This document shows positions 56,384 to 63,852 of a stretch of 64,000 nucleotides of DNA, in pieces. The notes under the pieces were generated by a model that had not been told where the DNA came from, did no database searches, and saw only the letters and a list, made by a program, of their open reading frames with translations. How positions within the stretch are numbered: the stretch's first letter is position 1; each line of letters begins with the position of its first letter. The DNA is taken from the NCBI RefSeq assembly GCF_022664455.2, contig NZ_JAKRKC020000003.1, positions 1 through 64,000 of the forward strand, given 5' to 3'. Made by a program: the position numbers and the translations under genes. The DNA is from Actinomadura luzonensis (GTDB taxonomy: Bacteria > Actinomycetota > Actinomycetes > Streptosporangiales > Streptosporangiaceae).

Positions 56384-57319
56384 GTGAGCGAGCACACCCT
56401 GACGACCGAGCTCCAGGACCCGCACGCGAAGGACCCGCACGCGAAGGACCTGCCCGCGCCCGCCCCGGCCAGGACGCCGGAGGACGACGACGGCGGCGGC
56501 ATCCTCGGCATCCTCGAACGCATCGGCTCCGTCGTGGTGCCGGTCGGCGTCGCGCTGTACGCCGTCCTGTACCTCGGCATGGAGCAGGTCTACTGGGTGT
56601 TCGGCATCAACCCGCAGCAGGCCGGCATCGACCAGTCCGTGCTGCTGGGCCGCCTGCTGGGCACGCTCATCCTGCTCCTGCTGAGCCTCATCCCGGCCCT
56701 CTGCGTGCTGGTCGGCCTGGGCTGGCTGATCGACCGGGCCACGCGGGGCGGGGCGGGCCGGCTGGTCGGACGGCTGCGCGAGCGGCCGTGGGTGGTCGCC
56801 GCGCTGGCCGCGCTGTGGTCGGGGGCGACCTACTGGGGCCTGTTCAACCTGGTCGCCGACCTCACCCTCGGGATCATGGTGGCCGTCGCCGTGGGGCTCG
56901 GCGTGCTCGCGTTCCTGGTGCCGTTCCGGCTGCTGCGCCGCCGGCGGGTGGGGCGGGCCGGGATGAAGGTGCTGGTCGCCGCGCTGACCGGGCTCGGGCT
57001 GGGCTTCGTGCTGATCCTGAGCCTGATCGAGGGCGCCGTCGAGGTGCGCGACACCGGCCAGGCCAGCGACCTGCTCGGCTACGTCGGCTTCCAGGACCAG
57101 TGGGCGGTGCTGCGCGACGCCGAGAACGACAAGCCCCTCTACGACGGCCGCTGGATGATGCTGCTCGGCGAGAGCGACGGCACCTACGTCTTCTACGACT
57201 GCGACAAGCAGGAGACCTTCCGCCGCCCGATGGAGACCACGAACCTCGGCGACCTCCGGCTCGACCCGGACCGCGAGCCCGGCTTCCGCTGCGGCACCCT
57301 GGCCGAGCCGGCCGGCTGA
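56384..57319 (+). CDS. Membrane protein of unknown function
   Basis: A 311-residue protein. The cytoplasmic N-terminal tail (about 1-40) includes two DPHAK repeats. Four hydrophobic segments follow: VVVPVGVALYAVLYLGMEQ, LLGTLILLLLSLIPALCVLVGLGWL, WVVAALAALWSGATYWGLFNLVADLTLGIMVAVAVGLGVLAFLVPF and VLVAALTGLGLGFVLILSLI. The last 95 residues form an outside or cytoplasmic domain ending with YVFYDCDKQETFRRP and a second Cys in GFRCGTL. GTG 56384 has GTGAGGA just upstream. I do not recognise the family. Confidence 0.72.
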   Translation: MSEHTLTTELQDPHAKDPHAKDLPAPAPARTPEDDDGGGILGILERIGSVVVPVGVALYAVLYLGMEQVYWVFGINPQQAGIDQSVLLGRLLGTLILLLLSLIPALCVLVGLGWLIDRATRGGAGRLVGRLRERPWVVAALAALWSGATYWGLFNLVADLTLGIMVAVAVGLGVLAFLVPFRLLRRRRVGRAGMKVLVAALTGLGLGFVLILSLIEGAVEVRDTGQASDLLGYVGFQDQWAVLRDAENDKPLYDGRWMMLLGESDGTYVFYDCDKQETFRRPMETTNLGDLRLDPDREPGFRCGTLAEPAG

Positions 57320-57323
57320 CATC

Positions 57324-57359
57324 CTTGGACGAAAAGTCCAAGCGCTGTACAGTATGTCC
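57324..57359 (+). promoter_or_regulatory. Leaderless promoter with overlapping dyad for the YheO/DauR-like gene
   Basis: A perfect dyad, CTTGGAC-GAAAA-GTCCAAG (57324-57342), contains the -35 hexamer TTGGAC (57325-57330). After exactly 17 bp comes the -10 TACAGT (57348-57353), and 6 nt later the ATG at 57360. Transcription would start at the A of the start codon. The dyad covering the -35 suggests autorepression. Confidence 0.75.
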
Positions 57360-58037
57360 ATGAGCGCCGCCGAGCAGGACGCGATCCTCGCCGCCCTGAC
57401 GCCCGTCGTGGACGGGATCGTGGCCACCCTGGGGTCGTTCTGCGAGGTCGTGGTGCACGACTTCCGCCGTCCCGAGCACTCCGTGGTGGCCATCGCGGGC
57501 ACCGTGACCGGGCGCGGCGTCGGCGGGTCGATGAGCGAGATCGGCATGGGCCTGCTGGCCCGCGGCGACGAGGCCGCCGACGAGCTCAACTACGTCACCC
57601 GCACCCGCGACGGCAAGCTCGTCAAGTCCTCCACGATGGTCCTGCGCGACGGCTCGGGCGCCGTCTTCGGCGCGCTGTGCGTCAACCTCGACCTCACCGC
57701 CGTCTCCCAGGCCCACGCCCTCCTCGGCGAGCTGGCCGGGGTCGCCGTCCCGGCCCCGGCGGCACCGACGACGACGTTCGGCGACGACATCGACGCGGTG
57801 GTGGCCGCCGTCGTGGACGCCCACCAGCTCGAACAGCACAAGCCCTGGGCCGAGCTGAGCCGCCGCGAGCGCCTGGGGCTGTTCAGGAGCCTGGACGAGC
57901 GCGGCGTGTTCGCCGTGCGCCGGGCGGTGCCGCAGGTCGCCGCCCGGCTCGGCATCTCCCGCGCCTCCGCCTACAACTACCTGGCGCAGGCCCGCACCGC
58001 ACCCGACGACGACGACCCGCAGGAGCAGCAGCCATGA
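57360..58037 (+). CDS. YheO/DauR-like transcriptional regulator (PAS_6 plus helix-turn-helix)
   Basis: A 225-residue regulator. The N-terminal PAS_6-type sensor (FCEVVVHDFRRPEHSVVAIAGTVTGR near 25-50, then SSTMVLRDGSGAVFGALCVNLDLT near 85-108) leads to a C-terminal HTH_22 domain (FAVRRAVPQVAARLGISRASAYNYLAQAR). The family includes DauR, the repressor of D-arginine catabolism. ATG 57360 is chosen because a -10 box ends 6 nt before it and no ribosome site is present, which indicates a leaderless mRNA. It is coupled to the dehydratase gene by an ATGA overlap, so the pair is probably a regulator and its catabolic enzyme responding to a hydroxy amino acid or D-amino acid. Confidence 0.88.
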   Translation: MSAAEQDAILAALTPVVDGIVATLGSFCEVVVHDFRRPEHSVVAIAGTVTGRGVGGSMSEIGMGLLARGDEAADELNYVTRTRDGKLVKSSTMVLRDGSGAVFGALCVNLDLTAVSQAHALLGELAGVAVPAPAAPTTTFGDDIDAVVAAVVDAHQLEQHKPWAELSRRERLGLFRSLDERGVFAVRRAVPQVAARLGISRASAYNYLAQARTAPDDDDPQEQQP

Positions 58038-59002
58038 CGCACGCACTTCCGGTCACCCTGGACGACGTCCACGACGCCGCCGCCCGCATCAAGGGCGTCG
58101 CGCACCGCACGCCGGTCCTCCGGTCCCGCACGCTGGACGCTATGGCCGGCGCCGAGGTCTTCGTCAAGTGCGAGAACTTCCAGCGGATCGGCGCGTTCAA
58201 GTTCCGCGGCGCCTACAACGCGGTGTCGCGGCTGACGCCGGAGCAGCTCGCGCGGGGCATCGCGGCGTACTCGTCGGGCAACCACGCCCAGGCCGTCGCC
58301 CTGGCGGCGCGCGAGCTGGGCAGCAGCGCGGTGATCGTCATGCCGGAGGACAGCCCGCGCTCCAAGCGCGAGGCCACCGCCGGGTACGGCGCGGAGATCG
58401 TCACCTACGACCGCTACGCCGGCGACCGGGTGGCCATCGGCGAGGCGCTGGCGGCCGAGCGCGGCCTGACGCTGATCCCCCCGTACGAGCACCCGCACGT
58501 CATCGCCGGCCAGGGCACCGCGACGCTGGAGCTGATCGAGGAGGTCGGCGAGCTGGACGCGCTGGTCGTGCCCGTCGGGGGCGGCGGCCTGATCGCGGGC
58601 AGCGCGACGGCGGCGAAGGGGCTGCTGCCCGGCGTCCGGGTGATCGGGGTGGAGCCCGAGGCGGGCGACGACACCAAGCGCTCGCTGGCCGCCGGCGAGC
58701 GGGTGACGATCCCGGTGCCGCGCACGATCGCCGACGGGCAGGCCGCCGAGATCCCGGGCGAGCTGACGTTCTCCATCAACAGGCACCTGGTGGACGAGGT
58801 CGTCCTGGTCTCCGACGACGAGATCAGGCAGGCGATGCGGGTGGCGTTCGAGCGGATGAAGATGGTCGTCGAGCCGAGCGGCGCGACGCCGCTGGCGGCG
58901 CTGCTGGCGGGCCGCCTGGCGCCCCGGCCGCCGCGCCGCGTCGGCGTCATCGTCTCGGGCGGCAACGTGGACGTCCGCCGCTTCGCGGAGCTGCTCGCCT
59001 GA
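58034..59002 (+). CDS. PLP-dependent threonine/serine dehydratase (fold II)
   Basis: A 322-residue enzyme that removes water and then ammonia from a hydroxy amino acid to give a keto acid. The PLP lysine is in ENFQRIGAFKFRGAYNAV near residue 55, followed by SSGNHAQAVALAA. The phosphate-binding loop is VVPVGGGGLIAGSA near 178, and a Gly-rich end GVIVSGGNVD closes the chain. There is no C-terminal ACT regulatory domain, so it is of the short catabolic type; serine racemase and threo-3-hydroxyaspartate dehydratase have the same outline. It is co-translated with a DauR-like regulator, which favours a degradative role. Confidence 0.9.
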   Translation: MTHALPVTLDDVHDAAARIKGVAHRTPVLRSRTLDAMAGAEVFVKCENFQRIGAFKFRGAYNAVSRLTPEQLARGIAAYSSGNHAQAVALAARELGSSAVIVMPEDSPRSKREATAGYGAEIVTYDRYAGDRVAIGEALAAERGLTLIPPYEHPHVIAGQGTATLELIEEVGELDALVVPVGGGGLIAGSATAAKGLLPGVRVIGVEPEAGDDTKRSLAAGERVTIPVPRTIADGQAAEIPGELTFSINRHLVDEVVLVSDDEIRQAMRVAFERMKMVVEPSGATPLAALLAGRLAPRPPRRVGVIVSGGNVDVRRFAELLA

Positions 59003-59107
59003 CGCGCGACGTACGAATTGCCCTGGCGGCCGGGACGAAGGTCCCTACTCGGCGGCCCGGCGGCCACCCCAGGCTGGGAGGAGACGACCAGATCCGAGGT
59101 GATCGCG

Positions 59108-59371
59108 ATGATGTGGTGGGGTTACGACCACATGAGCGGCTGGGGCTACCTGATCATGGGCCTGAGCACCGTCCTGTTCTGGGGCCTGGTGATCACGGCC
59201 ATCGTGATGGCCGCCCGCTACGTCTCCAGGAACGCCCGCGCCGGCGCCCCTCCGCAGCAGAGCCCGGAGGACGTGCTGGCGCAGCGGTTCGCGCGCGGCG
59301 AGATCGACGCCGAGGAGTACCGGTCCCGCCTGGAGACGCTGCACGGGCGGCAAGGTCACGACGCCTACTAG
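59108..59371 (+). CDS. Small membrane protein with C-terminal SHOCT domain
   Basis: An 87-residue protein. A Trp/Gly/Tyr-rich start (MMWWGYDHMSGWGYL) is followed by one transmembrane helix (MGLSTVLFWGLVITAIVMAARYV). A SHOCT motif follows near residues 52-78 (SPEDVLAQRFARGEIDAEEYRSRLETL). SHOCT domains often mediate oligomerization or occur on small envelope proteins. ATG 59108 (a second ATG follows directly) is preceded by GAGGTG. No partner gene is implied. Confidence 0.85.
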   Translation: MMWWGYDHMSGWGYLIMGLSTVLFWGLVITAIVMAARYVSRNARAGAPPQQSPEDVLAQRFARGEIDAEEYRSRLETLHGRQGHDAY

Positions 59372-59388
59372 GAGGCGGCCCCGAGTCG

Positions 59389-61623
59389 TCAAGGCGTGAG
59401 GGGGAAGTTGTCGCGGAAGACGTTCCCCGGGTCGTAGCGGCGTTTGAGCGCGCGCAGCCGGCTCAGCGTGGGCTCGGGGAAGGCGTCGAGGAGGCGTTCC
59501 GGGCGGGTGTCGGTCTCGAAGTTGAGGTAGAGGCCGGAGAAGTGGGGGCGCATCGCGTCCCAGAGCGGGTCGAGGCGGGCGCGGGCGGAGCCGAAGGCCG
59601 CGAGCGAGAAGTTCGCCGAGCGGCCCGCGTACGCGGTGGCGTCCCTGGGCACGTCCGCGACCGCGCCGCCCGCCGACCGGATGTGGAAGAAGTACGTCGC
59701 GCCGCTCCTGACCAGGCGGGCGGCGGCCTCGGCCAGCTCCGGCGTGAGGTGGTCGGCGAGCGCCGAGCGGCCGACCGGCTCGCCCTGGCCGTCGTGCGGG
59801 TGCGGCGGCACGTCCATGAGCGCCGCGTACGGCAGGATCTGGATGCGGTGGTCGAGCAGCGGCGCGACCTCGGCGATCGGGCGCAGGCGGGCCAGCACCG
59901 TCTCGGCGTCGCCGGCGTCCACCACGGTCATGACCTGGGCCATCAGCGGTTGCCCTGGGCGGGCGCCGCCGAGGATGAGCGCGCTGGTGACGTCGCGGGG
60001 CGCGGCCTCGACCGCGGCGCCCCACGCGTGCAGCAGCGCCGCCGGGTCGCTCGCGTCCATGACGAACTGGGCGAAGCCGACGTCTCCCACCTCGTCCACC
60101 TCGAACTCGAAGCTGGTGACGACGCCGAAGTTCGCCCCGGCGCCGCGCACGCCCCAGAACAGGTCGGCGTTCTCGTGCTCGTCGGCCCTGACTCGGCTGC
60201 CGTCGGCGAGAACCAGCTCGGCGGCGCGCAGGTGGTCGATGGTCAGGCCGTGCTCGCGCACCAGCCAGCCGATGCCCCCCGCCGTGGCCAGGCCGCCGAC
60301 GCCGACGCCGCCGTGGTCGCCGGAGCTGAGCGCCCAGCCGTACGGGGCCAGCGCCGCCGCCACGTCGCTCCACCGGGCGCCCGGGCCCAGGCGGACCCGG
60401 CGGGTGGCCTTGTCGAGCACCTCGATGCCGTTGAGGCGGGAGACGTCCAGCACGATGCCGCCGTGGTTGGTGGACCGGCCGCTGATGCCGTGGCCGCCGC
60501 TGCGGATGCCCAGCTTGACCGGCTGCGTGCGGGCGAAGGCCAGCGCGTCGGCGACCTCGGCGGGCGTGCCGGGGCGCAGCACCAGGCCCGGGGAGCCGCC
60601 GCGCATGTACGTGGACCGGACGCGGGCGTAACCGGCGTCGCCCGGCTCGACGCGCTCCAGGTGGGCGGGGACGGCGTCGTAGTCGATGCCCCGGTGCCGG
60701 GCCGCCCTGACCTGCCGGCTCACCACGGGGGCCGCCGCGGTGCCGCGCGCGGCGCGTTCCCTCGCCACCGCCTCGCGGAGGGCGGGGACGGTCCGCTCGG
60801 CGAACTCGCGCAGGGCGGCGTCGGACGGGGCGTCCAGGACGAACGTGTCGATGCCCCGCTCCAGCGCCAGCCCCGCCAGCAGGCGCACCGGCCGCGCTGA
60901 GCGCGCGGGCAGGAGCACGATCCGCCGGATCTCGCGCGGATCGCGGCCGGCGGACGTGGCCGCCTCGTCGACGAGGGCCTGCGCGTGCTCCAGGGACGGC
61001 GCCTCGTCGAGGCCGGTCAGCCACCCGTCCGCCGTGGCCCCGGCCAGGCGCAGGACGCCGGGGTCCGCGCCGGCGACCCAGACGGGGACGTTGTGGGCGG
61101 GCGCCGGGCCCCGCTCGGCCGCGGGCACCTGGTGGTGCTCGCCCGCGAACCGCAACGGCGACCGCTCACCCGCCGCCCACATCCCGCGGACGACCGCGAC
61201 GGCCTCGCCCAGCGCCGCCGCGGCCTCCCCGGGCGGCAGCCCCCTCGCGCCCTCCCGGGGATCCCACCGCCCGGCGGCGCGCAGCCCCAGCTCCAGCCGC
61301 CCGCCGGTGAGCAGGTCGAGGCTCGCGGCCGCCCGCGCGAGCACGGCGGGCGGCCGCGCGGCGGCGTCGAGCGGCCCGGCGGCGATCCCGATCCGGGAGG
61401 TCCGCGCCGCGACCCAGCTCAGCACCGTCCAGGCGTCCAGCCCCGCACCGCCGTCCCTCCCGGGAGCGTCCGCGTCCTCACCGGCGTCCCCTGAGGGTTC
61501 CTCGGCGACCAGGACGACGTCGAGCCCCAGCTCCTCGGCCAGCGCCGCCCGCGCCACGGCCTCCTCCCCGGCCGTGCCCGCCGCGACGCGCACCCCGAAC
61601 CGCAACGGCTGCCCGTGGTCCAT
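59389..61623 (-). CDS. Fusion of an LLM flavin oxidoreductase and a BBE/PCMH FAD oxidoreductase
   Basis: A 744-residue two-enzyme fusion. Residues 1 to about 290 are a luciferase-like (LLM, probably F420-dependent) domain: VLARAAASLDLLTGGRLELGL, AERGPAPAHNVPVWVAGADP, TADGWLTGL. After a linker, about 335-510 form a PCMH-type FAD-binding domain (KLGIRSGGHGISGRSTNHGG, SSGDHGGVGVGGLATAGGIGWLV), and a BBE C-terminal piece ends in YDPGNVFRDNFPL. The His in SGGHG can anchor FAD covalently; the second Cys anchor of many BBE enzymes is absent. It starts 3 nt after the stop of the paralogous LLM gene, so it is the second gene of a two-gene oxidoreductase operon. Confidence 0.87.
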   Translation of the reverse strand: MDHGQPLRFGVRVAAGTAGEEAVARAALAEELGLDVVLVAEEPSGDAGEDADAPGRDGGAGLDAWTVLSWVAARTSRIGIAAGPLDAAARPPAVLARAAASLDLLTGGRLELGLRAAGRWDPREGARGLPPGEAAAALGEAVAVVRGMWAAGERSPLRFAGEHHQVPAAERGPAPAHNVPVWVAGADPGVLRLAGATADGWLTGLDEAPSLEHAQALVDEAATSAGRDPREIRRIVLLPARSARPVRLLAGLALERGIDTFVLDAPSDAALREFAERTVPALREAVARERAARGTAAAPVVSRQVRAARHRGIDYDAVPAHLERVEPGDAGYARVRSTYMRGGSPGLVLRPGTPAEVADALAFARTQPVKLGIRSGGHGISGRSTNHGGIVLDVSRLNGIEVLDKATRRVRLGPGARWSDVAAALAPYGWALSSGDHGGVGVGGLATAGGIGWLVREHGLTIDHLRAAELVLADGSRVRADEHENADLFWGVRGAGANFGVVTSFEFEVDEVGDVGFAQFVMDASDPAALLHAWGAAVEAAPRDVTSALILGGARPGQPLMAQVMTVVDAGDAETVLARLRPIAEVAPLLDHRIQILPYAALMDVPPHPHDGQGEPVGRSALADHLTPELAEAAARLVRSGATYFFHIRSAGGAVADVPRDATAYAGRSANFSLAAFGSARARLDPLWDAMRPHFSGLYLNFETDTRPERLLDAFPEPTLSRLRALKRRYDPGNVFRDNFPLTP

Positions 61624-61626
61624 CGC

Positions 61627-62526
61627 TCACCTGCCCGCGCGCTCGGCGGCGACGAGCTCGCGCACCGCGGGCGCGACCTCCTGACCGAACGTCCGCAACG
61701 TCGCCGGGTCGTCGCCCATGACGATGTACGTGCTGACGCCGTACCGCAGGGAGACGGCGGCGAGCTGTTCGGCCCACTGCTCCGGCGTCCCGGACAGCAG
61801 CCGGTCGCTCGGCGGGCCGAACCGGCCGCCGACGTTGAGCATCCGGCGCACCGCCGACGGCTCCCGTCCCGCCGCCCGCGCCGCCTCGTCGATCGCCGCG
61901 TTGCCCTCGGCGAGCTGGTCGAGGCTCTGGAGGTACGACAGGGACGGCAGCCAGCCGTCCGCCTTGGCGCCGACCAGGCGGAGCATGCGCGGCTTGTACG
62001 CCCCCAGCCAGATGCCGACGTCGTGCGCCGGGGCGGGCCCGCGCTTGGCCCCGTTCACCTGGTAGTACGTGCCGTCCACCCGGAGCCGCTCCTTGTTGCC
62101 CGCGTCCCAGACGCCGCGGATCACCTCGATCGCCTCGCCGAGCGCGTCCACGGCCTGGGCCGGGGTGAGCCGGCGTCCGCCCATGGCCTCGATCGCGTCC
62201 CAGAACGCCCCCGCGCCCAGGCCCAGCTCGAACCGCCCGCCGCTGAGCAGGTCGAGACTGGCGGCGGCGCGGGCGAGCACGGCCGGCGGGCGCAGCGGCA
62301 GGTTCATGACGTTGGCCGAGAGGTGGACGCGTTCGGTGCGCGCGGCGGCGTACGTGAGCAGCGTCCAGGTGTCGAGGAAGGCCGGCTGGTACGGGTGGTC
62401 CTGGAAGGTGACGAGGTCGAGCCCCGCGTCCTCGGACACCCGGACGAGTTCCAGCACCTGCTCGGGCGCGGCGTTGGTGGGCGTGATGAACGACCCGAAG
62501 CGGAGGTCGTGGCCGTAGTCGGACAT
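61627..62526 (-). CDS. LLM-class (probably F420-dependent) oxidoreductase
   Basis: A 299-residue luciferase-fold oxidoreductase: RFGSFITPTNAAPEQVLELVRVSEDAGLDLVTFQDHPY, then VLARAAASLDLLSGGRFELGLGAGAFWDAI and MLRLVGAKADGWLPSLSY. F420 is inferred from the actinomycete subgroup. The sequence is clearly paralogous to the N-terminal half of the next gene (shared RAAASLDLL-GGR-ELGL and RGPAPAH blocks), so the pair arose by duplication. Two overlapping dyads lie upstream, and a MarR gene precedes it in the same direction. Substrate unknown. Confidence 0.88.
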   Translation of the reverse strand: MSDYGHDLRFGSFITPTNAAPEQVLELVRVSEDAGLDLVTFQDHPYQPAFLDTWTLLTYAAARTERVHLSANVMNLPLRPPAVLARAAASLDLLSGGRFELGLGAGAFWDAIEAMGGRRLTPAQAVDALGEAIEVIRGVWDAGNKERLRVDGTYYQVNGAKRGPAPAHDVGIWLGAYKPRMLRLVGAKADGWLPSLSYLQSLDQLAEGNAAIDEAARAAGREPSAVRRMLNVGGRFGPPSDRLLSGTPEQWAEQLAAVSLRYGVSTYIVMGDDPATLRTFGQEVAPAVRELVAAERAGR

Positions 62527-62556
62527 GTCGGCAGGGTCCCCTTGGGAGATGTGCGG

Positions 62557-62603
62557 CTCCGCAAACCGTATGTAGCGGAGATGTGTTGCCAAACCACACA
62601 TCT
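62557..62603. promoter_or_regulatory. Overlapping dyads between the MarR gene and the LLM operon
   Basis: AGATGTGT (62579-62586) pairs with ACACATCT (62596-62603) across 9 nt. A second dyad, CTCCGC (62557-62562) and GCGGAG (62575-62580), overlaps its left arm. An extra AGATGTG half-site lies at 62547-62553. The position in the 116-bp gap upstream of the LLM operon suits an operator for the adjacent MarR protein, by inference. Confidence 0.55.
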
Positions 62604-62642
62604 TCCGGCGATATTCCCGCCGCCGGCCGCGCCCAGCCGCCG

Positions 62643-63146
62643 CTACCGCCTGCCGTCCCCCAGCACCTCGTCCACGACCTCGCACGGATCGGTGTCCGCG
62701 TGCACGTCGGCCACCCCGCACGCCACCCGCCGCAACATCCCCCGGAACGCCTCGCGCTCGTCCGGCGTGAGCGGGCGCAGCACGTGGTCCTCGACCTCCC
62801 GCACCCGCCGCTCCAGGTCGGCCAGCACGGCGACGCCGCGCTCAGTGGCGACGATCTTGCGCTGCCGCCGGTCCGCCGGGTTGAGCCGCCGCTCCACGAG
62901 CCCCGCCTCGACCAGGTCGTCGATGAGGTACGTCATCACCGTCCGGTCGATGCCGAGATGCGCGGCGAGGGCGAGCTGACTCGGCTGGTCGCCGTGCACG
63001 ACGGTGGACAGCGTCTGGTAACCGCGCGGCCCGTGCGGCAGGTCGTCCAGGACCCGGGACAGCGAGCCGTGGAAGGCGCGCAGCAACACGCCGAGCGACC
63101 AGCCGAAGTCGCGCTCGCCGCCCTTCTCCTCCTCGACGCTGCTCAT
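62643..63146 (-). CDS. MarR-family transcriptional regulator
   Basis: A 167-residue winged-helix regulator: GPRGYQTLSTVVHGDQPSQLALAAHLGIDRTVMTYLIDDLVEAGLVERRLNPADRRQRKIVATERG. No ribosome site precedes ATG 63146, but a TATATT hexamer on the minus strand (63153-63158) ends 6 nt before it, so the mRNA is probably leaderless. It is followed in the same direction by the LLM and LLM-BBE genes, whose promoter region carries two dyads, so it probably controls them. The last codons contain a C-terminal tail rich in Asp and Cys (ACGVADVHADTDPCEVVDEV). Confidence 0.87.
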   Translation of the reverse strand: MSSVEEEKGGERDFGWSLGVLLRAFHGSLSRVLDDLPHGPRGYQTLSTVVHGDQPSQLALAAHLGIDRTVMTYLIDDLVEAGLVERRLNPADRRQRKIVATERGVAVLADLERRVREVEDHVLRPLTPDEREAFRGMLRRVACGVADVHADTDPCEVVDEVLGDGRR

Positions 63147-63152
63147 ACCGGC

Positions 63153-63158
63153 AATATA
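63153..63158 (-). promoter_or_regulatory. -10 element of a leaderless transcript for the MarR gene
   Basis: TATATT on the minus strand ends 6 nt before the ATG at 63146. The -35 region is not clear. The spacing is the same as for the DauR-like and ribbon-helix-helix genes. Confidence 0.5.
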
Positions 63159-63255
63159 CCGACGACCCGCGGCCCCACCGCCGATCTACCTGCCCGACCT
63201 TCTGCCCGACCACCTTTCTCGCCTCTTCCCCCTCCCGCACCGCGCCGACTTGCGC

Positions 63256-63288
63256 TGGCGCCATTCTGGCATCATAGTGGCACCATGG
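63256..63288 (+). promoter_or_regulatory. Three 11-bp direct repeats over a leaderless start
   Basis: TGGCGCCATTC, TGGCATCATAG and TGGCACCATGG stand head to tail at 63256-63266, 63267-63277 and 63278-63288, each sharing TGGCNNCA. The third repeat contains the start codon at 63285. CATAGT (63273-63278) is a -10-like hexamer 6 nt before the ATG. A ribbon-helix-helix protein encoded just downstream is the obvious binder, giving autorepression. Confidence 0.7.
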
Positions 63289-63815
63289 ATCTCAAGCCGT
63301 ACGTCGACCGCCTCCGGCGCGATCTCGCGATCGCCGCCGAGGCCGGTGGTGACGACGCCCGCGCCCTGGCCGAGCGTCTCACCTCACCGCTCGAAGCCTC
63401 ACTCCGGCTCGTCCTGCTGGAGGTGCTGTCGGCGGCGGCGGACGAGATCACCCGCGAGCTCGCCCCGGGCTCGGTCGAGGTGCGCCTGCGGCGCGGCGAC
63501 CCCGACTTCGTCCTGACCCCGCCCCCGTCCGCCCTGGCCGACGCCGAGCCCCTCGGCCCCGCCACCACCGCCGCGCCCACCGGTGTGGCCGCCCCCGCCA
63601 CGGGCGAGGCGGGCGGCACCGCCCGGATCAACCTCCGCCTCCCCGAGCACCTGAAGTCCCAGGTCGAGGAGGCCGCCCGCCAGGAGGGCCTGTCCGTCAA
63701 CACCTGGCTCGTCCGGGCCCTGGCCGCCACCCTCGACGCCGGCCGGCGTCCCTCCGGGGGCCGCGCCACCACGCCCGGCAGCGCCGGCAGCCGCTACACC
63801 GGCTGGGTCGGCTGA
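63285..63815 (+). CDS. Ribbon-helix-helix (HicB/Arc-type) domain protein
   Basis: A 176-residue protein. A helical N-terminal part (DLKPYVDRLRRDLAIAAEAG and RLVLLEVLSAAADEITRELAPG) is followed by an Ala/Pro linker and a ribbon-helix-helix segment near residues 110-145 (ARINLRLPEHLKSQVEEAARQEGLSVNTWLVRAL), the fold of HicB/Arc/ParG-type DNA binders. It is upstream of a DUF4097-like gene, a pairing common in actinomycetes. Three 11-bp direct repeats cover its own promoter and start, so it is probably an autorepressor rather than a toxin-antitoxin antitoxin; no toxin gene is visible before the window ends. Confidence 0.82.
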   Translation: MDLKPYVDRLRRDLAIAAEAGGDDARALAERLTSPLEASLRLVLLEVLSAAADEITRELAPGSVEVRLRRGDPDFVLTPPPSALADAEPLGPATTAAPTGVAAPATGEAGGTARINLRLPEHLKSQVEEAARQEGLSVNTWLVRALAATLDAGRRPSGGRATTPGSAGSRYTGWVG

Positions 63816-63852
63816 CCGCGCCGCCCACCGGCCACTCAACGAGGAGGCACCC

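Noticed and set aside
63285..63815. Toxin-antitoxin module
   Set aside because: The ribbon-helix-helix protein is followed by a DUF4097-like gene and not by a HicA/RelE-like toxin, at least before the window ends.
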